Source: Bryobacterales bacterium (lineage in GTDB: Bacteria > Acidobacteriota > Terriglobia > Bryobacterales > Bryobacteraceae). Taken from it: a stretch of DNA of 45,751 nt. Below, piece after piece: positions 24,438 through 32,513 of this stretch. The notes under the pieces are model-generated. The model did no database searches. It was not told the DNA's origin and saw only the letters and a list, made by a program, of their open reading frames with translations. Each line of letters opens with the position of its first letter. Position 1 is the stretch's first letter. Position numbers and translations under genes: made by a program. Location of the stretch: contig PLRS01000061.1 in NCBI GenBank assembly GCA_003164035.1, forward strand, positions 1 to 45,751, in the 5' to 3' direction.

Positions 24438-24531
24438 CCGAGCCGCGACCGCCAGGGAGCGGTTTTCTTGGTGGGGCAGGCGGTTCCGCCTGCCAGGCAA
24501 TTCTCTCACAGCTTCCCAGGGAGCGGTTGCC
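24438..24531. repeat. cluster of GC-rich intergenic repeats
   Basis: 24438-24465 is a copy of the 28-nt unit at 10454-10481. 24475-24496 is a perfect hairpin (GGCAGGCGG-TTCC-CCGCCTGCC type). 24513-24531 repeats the last half of the 28-nt unit (CCCAGGGAGCGGTTGCC). No gene lies in 24334-24545. Confidence 0.7.
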
Positions 24532-24545
24532 TATTACTCGACAGT

Positions 24546-24725
24546 ATGAAGAAGGAATCGGCACCTAACCACCGCGATGAGATGCGAGAGGAGTACGACC
24601 TTTCGGAGTTGGAGGGCGGCGTTCGAGGGAAATACTATCGCCGGGCGACGGCTGGGACGAATCTGGTGCTGATCGAACCCGACCCAGTCAACGTGTTTCC
24701 CGACAGCAATCGCGGCGAATCTTGA
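24546..24725 (+). CDS. small conserved acidic protein, antitoxin-like
   Basis: A 59-aa protein, MKKESAPNHRDEMREEYDLS, then VRGKYYRRATAGTNLVLIEP and a C-terminal VFPDS. The pattern 'EYD.s..vRGKY......TNLVLl.PDv..VFPDS' is a widespread small family that I recall near toxin genes and as orphan antitoxin-like proteins; relatives continue ESVNEALR, so this copy may be cut short. ATG 24546 is chosen because upstream codons are repeat sequence. Its stop overlaps the start of the next membrane protein, so the two are coupled. No toxin partner is visible. Function not known. Confidence 0.55.
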   Translation: MKKESAPNHRDEMREEYDLSELEGGVRGKYYRRATAGTNLVLIEPDPVNVFPDSNRGES

Positions 24726-26140
24726 CCTTGCGGCGGGAACTGGGTTTCGTTCTGACGCTGGCGGCGGCGCTCCTGGCGTGGCAGCTCTTCGCTCCGCCCA
24801 TCGTCGGCCTCGCCGACCAGGGCGACTTTGTGCGGCTGCTGGGACCGCTGGGATACGCTCCCGTACCGAAGGGGCCCGAGCACAAGTATTGGTACGTTAC
24901 CCGAACCTACGTCAAGGATTCGAGCTACCGGGAGCCGCGGTGGGAGCAGGCCACATCGGAGTTCATTCCCGCCCGAATTGCCATCGCACTGAACCGTCTG
25001 TTTGGGAATCCGGACCGGTTCGACATCACGCTTTTCGGCTTCACGCACACGGTGCTTTTTCTGCTTGCCCTGGCCCGCCTGTTTTATGTTACGCGAAGCC
25101 TGGCGATGCGCCGGTTGGTGTGGGCACTGGCCCTTCTGGTATTGACCGACGTGGGCTACGTGGCCTATTGGAATTCGTTGTACACGGAGCCCGCCTCGTG
25201 CCTTTGGTTTCTGTTTTTCCTGGCCGAGAGCATAGACCTGTGCAACAGCCATGAAATCTCGATTGGCCCGGTCTTACGCTGGAGCATCTTCGCCGTGCTG
25301 TGGATCGCGGCTAAGTCTCAAAACGCCCCGCTCTCGATCCCCCTGGCTATATATGGGCTGGGACTGTTGCGGCGCACTGTCGACCGCAAAACCTATTGCG
25401 CGACCGTGGGCGGTGTAGTGGCTATCTGCCTGGCGGGAGTCGTCATGTACCGTTCCCTGCTGCCGGCGCCCAGAGTAACCGCTGTCTACAATGCGATCTT
25501 CTTCGGAATTCTGCCCGAGTCTCCCGATCCGCAATCCGATCTGAAGGCCCTCGGCCTCAATCCCAGCTACGCGCAGTACTCGGGAACGGTCGCCTGGAGC
25601 CCAGGCACGGGTGTAGCGGACGGAGCTCTGGTGAACGCCCTTCTGACCGATGTTGGCTCCTTCCGGTTGATGGCATTCCACTTGAAGCGTCCCCGGCGGA
25701 TGTGGCGGCATATCGGCGAACTCTTTCCAACCATCCTCTCTCTGCGACCGGAGTTCTGCGGCAACTTCGACCGATCCGCCAGCCGGCTCCCGGGAGCCAG
25801 GAGCGACGCCATCGATTTGTGGAGCCGCTTCCACGAGCGCGCCTTATTGCGAATCGCTCACCTTCTAATCCCCGCGCTGGTGCTGGTGTTTGCCGGAGGA
25901 GTCCTGGCGCTTCTTTTCCACAGCGGTGCCACGGCGGCCGTACGGCCCTGGACGGAATTGGCAATCTGCCTTGCGGCGTGCTGTTTGACGGCGTTCTTCG
26001 CCGCCGCATTTGGCGACGCATGGGAGCCCGTCAAGCATCAGTTTCTTTTCAACCTGCTGCTCGACACCTGCCTGGTATTCGGGCTCGCGGCCCTTCCCCA
26101 CATCCTCCGCCCCGTCATCATGAAACAAGCGGAAGACTAA
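24722..26140 (+). CDS. polytopic membrane protein, glycosyltransferase-like
   Basis: A 472-aa protein from TTG 24722, overlapping the small gene upstream. It has roughly nine or ten hydrophobic segments, beginning LGFVLTLAAALLAWQLFAPP. Directly after the first comes PIVGLADQGDFVRLLGPLGY, an acidic loop in the place where GT-C glycosyltransferases hold their catalytic Asp. Later segments include LLALARLFYVTRSLAM, LVWALALLVLTDVGYVAYW and ALVLVFAGGVLALLF. The loop and topology suggest a lipid-linked sugar transferase, but I do not recognise a specific family; a pure membrane protein of unknown function is equally possible. The TTG start is supported only by coupling. Confidence 0.55.
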   Translation: MTLRRELGFVLTLAAALLAWQLFAPPIVGLADQGDFVRLLGPLGYAPVPKGPEHKYWYVTRTYVKDSSYREPRWEQATSEFIPARIAIALNRLFGNPDRFDITLFGFTHTVLFLLALARLFYVTRSLAMRRLVWALALLVLTDVGYVAYWNSLYTEPASCLWFLFFLAESIDLCNSHEISIGPVLRWSIFAVLWIAAKSQNAPLSIPLAIYGLGLLRRTVDRKTYCATVGGVVAICLAGVVMYRSLLPAPRVTAVYNAIFFGILPESPDPQSDLKALGLNPSYAQYSGTVAWSPGTGVADGALVNALLTDVGSFRLMAFHLKRPRRMWRHIGELFPTILSLRPEFCGNFDRSASRLPGARSDAIDLWSRFHERALLRIAHLLIPALVLVFAGGVLALLFHSGATAAVRPWTELAICLAACCLTAFFAAAFGDAWEPVKHQFLFNLLLDTCLVFGLAALPHILRPVIMKQAED

Positions 26141-26835
26141 CTTCACATACTGCCGCACCGAGTCTTCAAACTGCTGAAGTCGCGGAATTTGGGTTAAGTC
26201 GGGTTCCGGCTCGCGGGGCAGTGGGGCGGTCCGTGGGGCAGACCATCGTCTTTCGTGAAGCAGGGTCTTCCGTAGCGCCGGCGATCTTTGTCGCCGGTGC
26301 CTTTGCTCGCGGCTATGCTGCCATTTGTTTGTCACAGCGCGAGTCCAAAAATATCCCCTTCAAAAACAGTAATTTAGGGTCTGGACATCTCGAAACGCAT
26401 TGCCGTCCATGGTATTCATAGGTTCCGGGCCGCTACCGAAGCCTTGCCGGAATCGAGGATCGCGCCCGCGACGGACGCTTGCAAAGCCTGTCAATTCTGT
26501 ACAAAAAATGCACAAGGAACCAACCCCGGCCAAGGGCTGCGTGGACCCGCGTCCACCATCGGCTCCAATTTTGTTTTTTCAAAGGCTGGCCAGCCATCGA
26601 AAACCCTCAAATCTGCACAATTCTGCACAACCAACCCGCACGGCCAAGGGCTGCTCCGGAAAAGTCCGCAAAATCTGCACAAATCCGCCCAAACGAGCCT
26701 ATCGGCGCAAATCCTCGTCCGTCGGCTCCAATTTTGTTTTTTCAAAGGCCGCCCAGCCGTCGAAAGCCCTCAAATCTGCACAAATCTGCCCAATCGGTTG
26801 ACTTTCCGCGTCTGAACCCGCTACGTTTGTCCATC
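26141..26835. other. 695-bp gene-free region with hairpin and iterated repeats
   Basis: 26275-26300 is a hairpin (10-bp stem, one mismatch, loop TCTTTG). From about 26490 the motif AATCTGCACAA, or close variants, recurs four to five times, along with two long direct repeats listed separately. All plus frames are open over long stretches, but the residues are those of the repeats and match no protein pattern, so I do not call a gene. The frame leading into the M20 gene from 26479 is such a false extension. Confidence 0.6.
26559..26795 (+). repeat. imperfect 74-bp direct repeat, 163 bp apart
   Basis: Copies at about 26559-26632 and 26722-26795 share TCGGCTCCAATTTTGTTTTT and CCCTCAAATCTGCACAA, with several substitutions. 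A second pair, GGCCAAGGGCTGC, is at 26528 and 26642. The T-rich run is unlike the flanking high-GC DNA. Confidence 0.75.
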
Positions 26836-28290
26836 ATGCTGCATAGACTTGCCTGCTTCGCCTGTTTCGCGCCGATCCTCGCCTTCGCCGCCGAACCCGG
26901 CTCGGCCCACCACGACATCGCCGCTCTGGTCGATTCGCACGCCGCCGAATACCGCGACCTGTCGCGCAAGGTCTGGGAATTTGCCGAGGTCGGATACCAG
27001 GAGCGCCAAAGCTCGGAATTATTGCAGCAACACCTCAAAGCGGCCGGCTTCACCATCCGGGCCGGGGTGGCCGAGATTCCCACCGCCTTCGTCGCCACCT
27101 TCGGCCAGGGCAAACCGGTGATCGGCATTCTGGGCGAATTCGACGCCCTGCCCGGCCTCTCCCAGGACGCCGTGCCGGAACGTAAGGTGATCGTCGCCAA
27201 CGCTCCCGGCCACGGCTGCGGCCACAATCTGCTGGGCGCCGGCGGGGCGCTCGCCGCCGTCGCCGTCAAGGATTACCTGGCCACCCATCACCTCCCCGGC
27301 ACCGTGTGCTTTTACGGCACCCCGGCCGAAGAAGGGGGCTCCGGCAAGGTCTACATGGTGCGCGCCGGCCTGTTCCACGACGTCGACGCCGTGCTTCACT
27401 GGCACCCCGGCGACCGCAACGCCGTCACCACCGGAGCCGGCATGCTGGCCATGATGTCCGCCAAGTTCGAGTTTCACGGCTTGGCCGCTCACGCCGCCGC
27501 CGCTCCCGAAATGGGCCGCTCCGCCCTCGATGGCGTCATGCTCATGGGCAACGCGGTGGAATTCCTGCGCGAGCACGTCCCCAGCTCCACCCGCATCCAC
27601 TACATCATTACCAAGGGCGGCGTTGCGCCCAATGTGGTGCCCGACGACGCCGAAATGTTTCTCTATGCCCGCCATCCCTCCATGCCGGCCTTGACCGGCA
27701 TCTGGGACCGCATCGTCGCCTGCGCCAAAGGCGCCGCCCAGGCTACCGGCACCACCGTCGATGTGCGCATCGTCAGCAGCGATTACAATATGATCGACAA
27801 TTTCCCGCTGGCCGAGCGCATGTACCAAAACCTGACCGAATTGGGCGGTATCTCCTATACTCCCGCGGAAACCGATTTCGCCGCTCGCCTCACCGCGCTG
27901 CTGCCGGCCGGATCGCGGCCCAAGCCCGGCGCCGAAAGCCGCATCGAACCGCTCCAGCGGGATCCCTCGGAGGGTGGCTCGGCATCGAGCGATGTGGGCG
28001 ACGTCAGTTGGTCGGTCCCCACCATGGGCCTTTCCACCGCTACCTGGGTCCCCGGAACTCCGGCGCATAGCTGGTACGCCGTGGCCGCCAGCGGCATGGC
28101 CATCGGGCAGGACGGAATGGTGCTCGCCGCCAAGACCTTGGCGCTTACCGCCCAGGATCTGTTCGCCGATCCGAAATTGCGAGCCGCCGCCAAAGAGGAT
28201 TTTGAGAAGCGCCTCGAAGGCCAGCAATACCGCTCGCAAATCCCCGCCAACCAGAAGCCGCCGCTCGATTATCGCAAGCTCGGAAACTGA
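26836..28290 (+). CDS. exported M20-family amidohydrolase (AbgB-like)
   Basis: A 484-aa zinc hydrolase with a signal peptide (RLACFACFAPILAFAAEPG). It has FVATFGQGKPVIGILGEFDA, NAPGHGCGHNLLGAGGALAA and TVCFYGTPAEEGGSGKVYMV, which supply the metal ligands and catalytic Glu of the M20D/AbgB group. MMSAKFEFHGLAAHAAAAPE starts the dimerisation domain, and SDVGDVSWSVPTMGLSTATW completes the site. AbgB cleaves p-aminobenzoyl-glutamate; related enzymes cut other N-acyl amino acids, so the substrate here is open. ATG 26836 is chosen for the signal peptide. It ends 10 bp from the convergent ROK gene. Confidence 0.85.
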   Translation: MLHRLACFACFAPILAFAAEPGSAHHDIAALVDSHAAEYRDLSRKVWEFAEVGYQERQSSELLQQHLKAAGFTIRAGVAEIPTAFVATFGQGKPVIGILGEFDALPGLSQDAVPERKVIVANAPGHGCGHNLLGAGGALAAVAVKDYLATHHLPGTVCFYGTPAEEGGSGKVYMVRAGLFHDVDAVLHWHPGDRNAVTTGAGMLAMMSAKFEFHGLAAHAAAAPEMGRSALDGVMLMGNAVEFLREHVPSSTRIHYIITKGGVAPNVVPDDAEMFLYARHPSMPALTGIWDRIVACAKGAAQATGTTVDVRIVSSDYNMIDNFPLAERMYQNLTELGGISYTPAETDFAARLTALLPAGSRPKPGAESRIEPLQRDPSEGGSASSDVGDVSWSVPTMGLSTATWVPGTPAHSWYAVAASGMAIGQDGMVLAAKTLALTAQDLFADPKLRAAAKEDFEKRLEGQQYRSQIPANQKPPLDYRKLGN

Positions 28291-28300
28291 ACCGAATGTC

Positions 28301-29245
28301 TCAGGAGCGCGGTGCGATCGCCAGCCCGGCCGCGCTCAGAATCCCGCTCTTGTCGGCCACCTGGGCTTCGACGATCGGCACGTCGCGTCCCAGCAAAGTG
28401 CGGGAGCGCGTCCATACCCGCTCCCGCAGGTCGCCCAGGAAATCGCTGGCGGCATCGGCTGCCTGGCCACCCAAAATCACCACTTCGGGGTCGAAGATGT
28501 GCACCAGGCTGACAATCGCGGGCGCCAGTCGCTGCAGCGCGTTGGTCACGATTGCCCTGGCGATCTCGTCCCCCTCCGCGGCAGCTTGAAATACCGTGCG
28601 GCAAGTCGCCAGTTGCGGCTGTCCGCGAAATAAGCTGGTCAACACGGAACTGCAGCCGCGATGGACGGCGGACCAGGCAGCTCCTTCGATGGCGCGCGCC
28701 GAAAACACCGTTTCCAGACACCCGCGATTCCCGCAGGAACAAACCGCGCCGTCCGGTTCCACCGTCAAATGCCCCAGTTGGCCGGCCACGCCGGAATGTC
28801 CGCGCAACACGCTGCCGCCGGAGAGCACCGCGCCGCCCACTCCCGCCCCCAGCGTAAGCATCACGACATCCTGGCGGCCCCGCGCCGCACCCCACACCAC
28901 CTCGCCCGCCAGGGCGACGCGCGCGTCGTTGTCGGCGAACACCGGTACATCGAGAGGCATTCCCACCAGGTCGGACAACGCCAGGCCTTGCAGAAAGTGG
29001 AGCGCTCCCGGCAGAATCTCGACCCGCGTCGAGTCGGGATCGATCTTCCCTTTGCAACTCACCCCGACCGCGCCCGGGTTTCCGGAAGCGTCGATCAGCC
29101 AATCCAGGGCCTCGCGCAGGGCGCCGCAGAAGCCGTCCAGCTCGTTGGGCGTCGCAACCGACCGCGCGGCCAGAATCGCCCCCTTCTCGTCCACCATGCC
29201 CGCCCGCATCTGGGCGCTACCGATGTGAATTCCGAGTATCACCAT
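28301..29245 (-). CDS. ROK-family sugar kinase / regulator-like protein
   Basis: A 314-aa ROK protein. The ATP-binding Asp/Gly loop is LGIHIGSAQMRAGMVDEKG, the sugar-binding part includes VPVFADNDARVALAGE, and TLGAGVGGAVLSGG and GVAGQLGHLTVEPDGAVCSC follow. The zinc motif CSCGNRGCLE is intact. There is no N-terminal helix-turn-helix, so it is a kinase (glucokinase-type) and not a NagC/XylR-type repressor. It lies 12 bp after the SDR gene in a minus-strand pair, suggesting a carbohydrate pathway. Substrate not determinable. Confidence 0.88.
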   Translation of the reverse strand: MVILGIHIGSAQMRAGMVDEKGAILAARSVATPNELDGFCGALREALDWLIDASGNPGAVGVSCKGKIDPDSTRVEILPGALHFLQGLALSDLVGMPLDVPVFADNDARVALAGEVVWGAARGRQDVVMLTLGAGVGGAVLSGGSVLRGHSGVAGQLGHLTVEPDGAVCSCGNRGCLETVFSARAIEGAAWSAVHRGCSSVLTSLFRGQPQLATCRTVFQAAAEGDEIARAIVTNALQRLAPAIVSLVHIFDPEVVILGGQAADAASDFLGDLRERVWTRSRTLLGRDVPIVEAQVADKSGILSAAGLAIAPRS

Positions 29246-29257
29246 GGCAACCCCTCC

Positions 29258-30031
29258 CTACCCGGCCAGAACGCTCCAGCCCCCGTCGACGTTTACCACC
29301 TGGCCGGTTATCGACCGCGACGCTTCGCCCAACAGGTACAGCGCCGTTCGCGCCACGTCTTCCGCCTGCACCAGCCCAGCCGTCAATTGCTGCCGCGAGC
29401 GCACGATTTCCGCCAGCTTGGGATCGTCCATGGCGCTCTCGCCGGCCGGCGTTCGAACCATTCCCGGCGCGATGCAGTTTACGCTGATGCGGTGCGGCGC
29501 GTAATAAGCCGCCATGGACCGGCTCATCGCCGCCAGCGCGCCTTTAGCCGCGGCGTAGGCGTGGGTGGCAAACTCGCGCGGTTCGGGCGCGAAGGCCAGC
29601 ACGCTCGAAGTCAGGACGATCGAACCGCGCAAGCCGGACGCCGCCACCTCTTGCTGCAGCATGCGGCCGATCGCGGCCCGGGACAAGCGAAACGCACCTG
29701 TCAGGTTCTGCGCCAGCGCCAACTCCCAGCCTTCGTCGGAGCACTCATGCACCGGCCCGTCGCCGTAGCGGCGCCCACCCGCGCCGGCGGCCTGCAGCAC
29801 TGCGTCGATTCGTCCGAAGCGCCCCAGACACTGGGAAACCACCGAGTCCGCCGCCCCTGGCCGCGTTAGTTCGCCGGTCCAGCATTCGGCACCGGTTTCC
29901 TGGGCCAGTTCCCAGCCGGTGGCGCCGTCGGCGGTGGCGATCAACACCCTCGCGCCCCGCTCGGCCGCCATGCGGGCCGCCGCCGCGCCGATTCCGGTCG
30001 ACCCCGTTACAATCAGTACCTTGCCTTGCAT
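29258..30031 (-). CDS. short-chain dehydrogenase/reductase
   Basis: A 257-aa classical SDR. TGSTGIGAAAARMAAERGAR is the Rossmann nucleotide-binding motif, IDAVLQAAGAGG stands for the NNAG element, IVLTSSVLAFAP gives the catalytic Ser, HAYAAAKGALAAMSR the Tyr and Lys, and INVNCIAPGM-like ISVNCIAPGMVRTPAG and ITGQVVNVDGGWSV the C-terminal signature. It reduces or oxidises a carbonyl with NAD(P)H; the substrate is unknown. It is translated just before the ROK gene. Confidence 0.9.
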   Translation of the reverse strand: MQGKVLIVTGSTGIGAAAARMAAERGARVLIATADGATGWELAQETGAECWTGELTRPGAADSVVSQCLGRFGRIDAVLQAAGAGGRRYGDGPVHECSDEGWELALAQNLTGAFRLSRAAIGRMLQQEVAASGLRGSIVLTSSVLAFAPEPREFATHAYAAAKGALAAMSRSMAAYYAPHRISVNCIAPGMVRTPAGESAMDDPKLAEIVRSRQQLTAGLVQAEDVARTALYLLGEASRSITGQVVNVDGGWSVLAG

Positions 30032-30065
30032 GCCGTTGACTCTTACACTTACACTGTATAGCTTT

Positions 30066-30124
30066 CAGCGCTCAGCCATCAGCGCTCAGCTAAGGTTTGG
30101 CTGACCGCTGATGGCTGACCGCTG
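30066..30124. repeat. 25-bp inverted repeat (long hairpin)
   Basis: Arms 30066-30090 and 30100-30124 pair at 23 of 25 positions around a 9-nt loop. Each arm is itself built of direct AGCGCTCAGC/AGCGGTCAGC-like units. It lies directly after the stop of the nucleoside hydrolase and before the SDR start, so it could end or attenuate transcription between them. Confidence 0.8.
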
Positions 30125-30134
30125 ACCGCTTCCA

Positions 30135-31178
30135 TCATTCGTGGCGTGTCAGCAGGGTCTTATAGAGGTTCCACATGCGTTTGAAATCGAGGCCCAGCAT
30201 GACGTTGACGGGAGTGGCATCGGGGGCTACGCGCCGGTCGAGCGGCTGGGTGGCGCCATAAAACTTCCCCCAGTTGGTGATCACGTCCAGGGACTGAGTC
30301 TCCGAGCGGGTGACAATGCCGGGGTCGATCAGGTACGCGGCCGGCAAAGAGTCCCACAGATAGGTGACACTATCGGGGTGATGATAGAAGCCCGGGTAGC
30401 GGTTGCCTAAGTCCCAACTGAACAGGTCCGTGATCGGAGTGTGGGCGGCCGCCACTTCGTCGAACTGGGCCCTGCGAATCGGCGCCAGATTGCAGATATC
30501 CAGGCTGAACATCACTTTTCGAGGAATGCGCGACCGCAGCACGATGCGCGCGGCTTCCGGGTCGAACCAGAAATTGAATTCGGCCGCCGGGGATGCATTG
30601 CCCGCCACGTGCAGATTGCCGCCCATGAAAACGATCCGCTTGATCTTGGTTTCGATTTCCGGCCTCATCCGCAGCGCCAGGGCGATATTGGTCATGGGCC
30701 CCAACGCCAGGATGGTCACGGCGCCGGGGCGGCGCTCGATTTCGGAAATCAGGAAATCGACGGCGGCCTCGTGCCGCGGTTTCCGCCCGGTAAGCTTGCA
30801 GCCGGGCGCGGGCTTGATCCTGGCCGGATCTTCCGCGAAAGCGCCCATATATTCCAGCGAACCCCAGCGGCGCGTATATTCGCGCGCCATGGCGGCCGTG
30901 TGCGCCAGCGGCTCCTCGGCGCCGGTCAGAACCGGAACGGCGGGCCGCTTGAGCAGGTCGAGAATGTGAAACATGTACTCGGCGCCCTGGGCCGGCCACA
31001 CGTTGCCGGGCACGATGGTAACGCCCTCCACGGTAACTTCGACGGGGCTGCGCAGCAGCATCACCAGAGCGGCGCCGTCGTCGCCGAACAATCCCGAATC
31101 GGTGTCGAACAGCACCGCTTCGCGGTCTCCGGCCGTAAGAAGGGGCAAAACCAGAAGACCCGCGAGCAAACGGAGCAT
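30135..31178 (-). CDS. exported inosine-uridine-type nucleoside hydrolase
   Basis: A 347-aa protein with a signal peptide (RLLAGLLVLPLLTAG). VLFDTDSGLFGDDGAALVML is the calcium-binding Asp cluster near the N-terminus (usually DTDxGxDDAxA). VTIVPGNVWPAQ, TILALGPMTNIALALRM and RIVFMGGNL with FNFWFDPEAARIVL complete the fold. It hydrolyses the N-glycosidic bond of nucleosides. A TTG at 31187 is in frame, but ATG 31178 is preferred. Export suggests scavenging of external nucleosides. Confidence 0.88.
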   Translation of the reverse strand: MLRLLAGLLVLPLLTAGDREAVLFDTDSGLFGDDGAALVMLLRSPVEVTVEGVTIVPGNVWPAQGAEYMFHILDLLKRPAVPVLTGAEEPLAHTAAMAREYTRRWGSLEYMGAFAEDPARIKPAPGCKLTGRKPRHEAAVDFLISEIERRPGAVTILALGPMTNIALALRMRPEIETKIKRIVFMGGNLHVAGNASPAAEFNFWFDPEAARIVLRSRIPRKVMFSLDICNLAPIRRAQFDEVAAAHTPITDLFSWDLGNRYPGFYHHPDSVTYLWDSLPAAYLIDPGIVTRSETQSLDVITNWGKFYGATQPLDRRVAPDATPVNVMLGLDFKRMWNLYKTLLTRHE

Positions 31179-31238
31179 GCTTCCCAAATTCTAACGCGCC
31201 GCGCCGGAGGCGGAGCGGACAGGAAAAGGTCTTCGTCC

Positions 31239-31604
31239 TTACTTGGCTCGCTTTGCCACGAACTCTTCGGTCGCTATGTCGGCCACCTTGCGCGTGAACT
31301 TGATCTCGTCGCCGGAGACCTTGCCCGTGTAAGTGATGCGCAGCGGCTGGCCTTCCATGTCCAAGCTCTCCACAAAGGAGATTTCGTCTCCCTTTACCGT
31401 CCCTTCGGAGATCTCGGTATCGCCAAATTGCGACTTCGCCCGTCCGGTCAGTTTCTCGCCATCGACTTTGAAGTCGTAGGTGTAGTTCTGTACGCCGATC
31501 TGCGTATCGATCGCGGCCGTCCATTTGCCGGTGACGTCGGCCCACGCCGGAGCCAACAGAAGAACCGCCAGCGCGGTCCCCAGCAACAGTCTCGGAGCCT
31601 TCAT
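31239..31604 (-). CDS. small exported beta-rich protein of unknown function
   Basis: A 121-aa secreted protein. The signal peptide (MKAPRLLLGTALAVLLLAPA) ends at AWA, followed by DVTGKWTAAIDTQIGVQNYT, then short strands (DFKVDGEKLTGRAKSQFGD, GTVKGDEISFVESLDMEG, TYTGKVSGDEIKFTRKVAD). The repeated 'G.v.gdei.F....' pattern is common in acidobacterial exported proteins and suggests a small beta-barrel or lipocalin-like fold. A strong AGGAGG lies 7 bp before ATG 31604. Function unknown. Confidence 0.7.
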   Translation of the reverse strand: MKAPRLLLGTALAVLLLAPAWADVTGKWTAAIDTQIGVQNYTYDFKVDGEKLTGRAKSQFGDTEISEGTVKGDEISFVESLDMEGQPLRITYTGKVSGDEIKFTRKVADIATEEFVAKRAK

Positions 31605-31744
31605 GGTCAAACCTCCTGCATCTAGTGATTTCCGTCACATACTATACCGCGTGGTGGGTCGCAAGACGCGGGCGTGTATGTGGCGGCGCGCTTACTCGAC
31701 CTGGGGAAAAACAGCTCCGGCTGGTCGGCGGGCGAGGTTCTATA

Positions 31745-31871
31745 GTGGGGCGGACGCCCTCGTCCGCGCGGGTCCCCCTGGACCCGATCTTCGCCCCGAG
31801 ATCGTCAGCCCCTTGCCGCCAGCGATTTGCGCGACCAGGGGCTCGCACGCGGACGAAGGCGTCCGCCCCAC
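31745..31871. repeat. 127-bp palindromic element with 23-bp terminal arms
   Basis: Arms 31745-31767 and 31849-31871 pair at 22 of 23 positions (GTGGGGCGGACG... against ...CGTCCGCCCCAC). The 81-bp middle has further short GC palindromes. It starts GTGGGGCGG like the repeats at 18167 and 20831. The rest of the 31605-31965 gap must hold the divergent promoters of the small exported protein and the pilin, but I see no convincing pair. Confidence 0.8.
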
Positions 31872-31965
31872 CAAACGTCCCGGAGGGTCTATGGCACGCC
31901 GTCTGCACGCCTTGGCCGCCCGTATCGTCATAGAATAAGGATGCATAAACGCGAAGGGTGCCATC

Positions 31966-32430
31966 ATGCCTGTTTCTAGAAATCGCCGCGGCTTTTCGCT
32001 GATCGAGCTGCTCATCGTCATCGCGATCATTTTGTTGATCATTACCATCGCCGTTCCCAAGTTCAACAGCGTGCAGAAGCACGCTCGCGAAGTGGCCGCG
32101 CTGCAGGCCATCAAGACCGTTCATACGGCGCAGGTGCAGTTCTACTCCGAGTACGGCCGTTATGCCACCTCGCTCACCGAGCTGGGGCCGCCCGCCAGCG
32201 GGCACTCCAGTGCTTCGGCGGCGGACTTGATCGGCAACGACCTGGCGTCCGGCGAGAAGCAAGGTTACCGATTCACCGTCACTGGAAATGCGGGCGGATA
32301 CGTCATCAACGCCAATCCCGTGGTGTATGGCACCAGCGGCGACAAAAGCTTCTTTTCCGACCAGACCATGACCATTCACGAAAACGACGGTCCCGAGCCG
32401 GCCACCGCGCAAAGCAAGGAAATGCGCTAG
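31966..32430 (+). CDS. type IV pilin-like protein (prepilin)
   Basis: A 154-aa prepilin. The leader MPVSRNRRG is cut before FSLIELLIVIAIILLIITIA, the class III N-methylated helix, with Glu5 of the mature protein in place. The globular part has GYRFTVTGNAGGYVINANPV and resembles PilA/pseudopilin (GspG-like) subunits. Assembly needs a prepilin peptidase and a pilus machine, none of which is in the window. It is a solitary gene, as many acidobacterial pilins are. Confidence 0.88.
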   Translation: MPVSRNRRGFSLIELLIVIAIILLIITIAVPKFNSVQKHAREVAALQAIKTVHTAQVQFYSEYGRYATSLTELGPPASGHSSASAADLIGNDLASGEKQGYRFTVTGNAGGYVINANPVVYGTSGDKSFFSDQTMTIHENDGPEPATAQSKEMR

Positions 32431-32513
32431 CGAGAGAATTCAGCCACCGATGAACAAATCATGGTATTCATCGGCGCTTATCGGTGGTTATAATCTGATT
32501 CGGCCTCCCTGAA

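Noticed and set aside
26528-26795. Possible CRISPR array in the repeat block
   Set aside because: Repeats are few, imperfect, unevenly spaced and without uniform spacers or cas genes.
26400-26835. Long plus-strand frames through the repeat block, including a 119-residue N-terminal extension of the M20 protein
   Set aside because: Codons come from direct repeats and would bury the signal peptide that starts at 26836.
30370-31638. 422-aa minus-strand frame overlapping the nucleoside hydrolase
   Set aside because: Out-of-frame reading of two real genes; basic, low-complexity composition.
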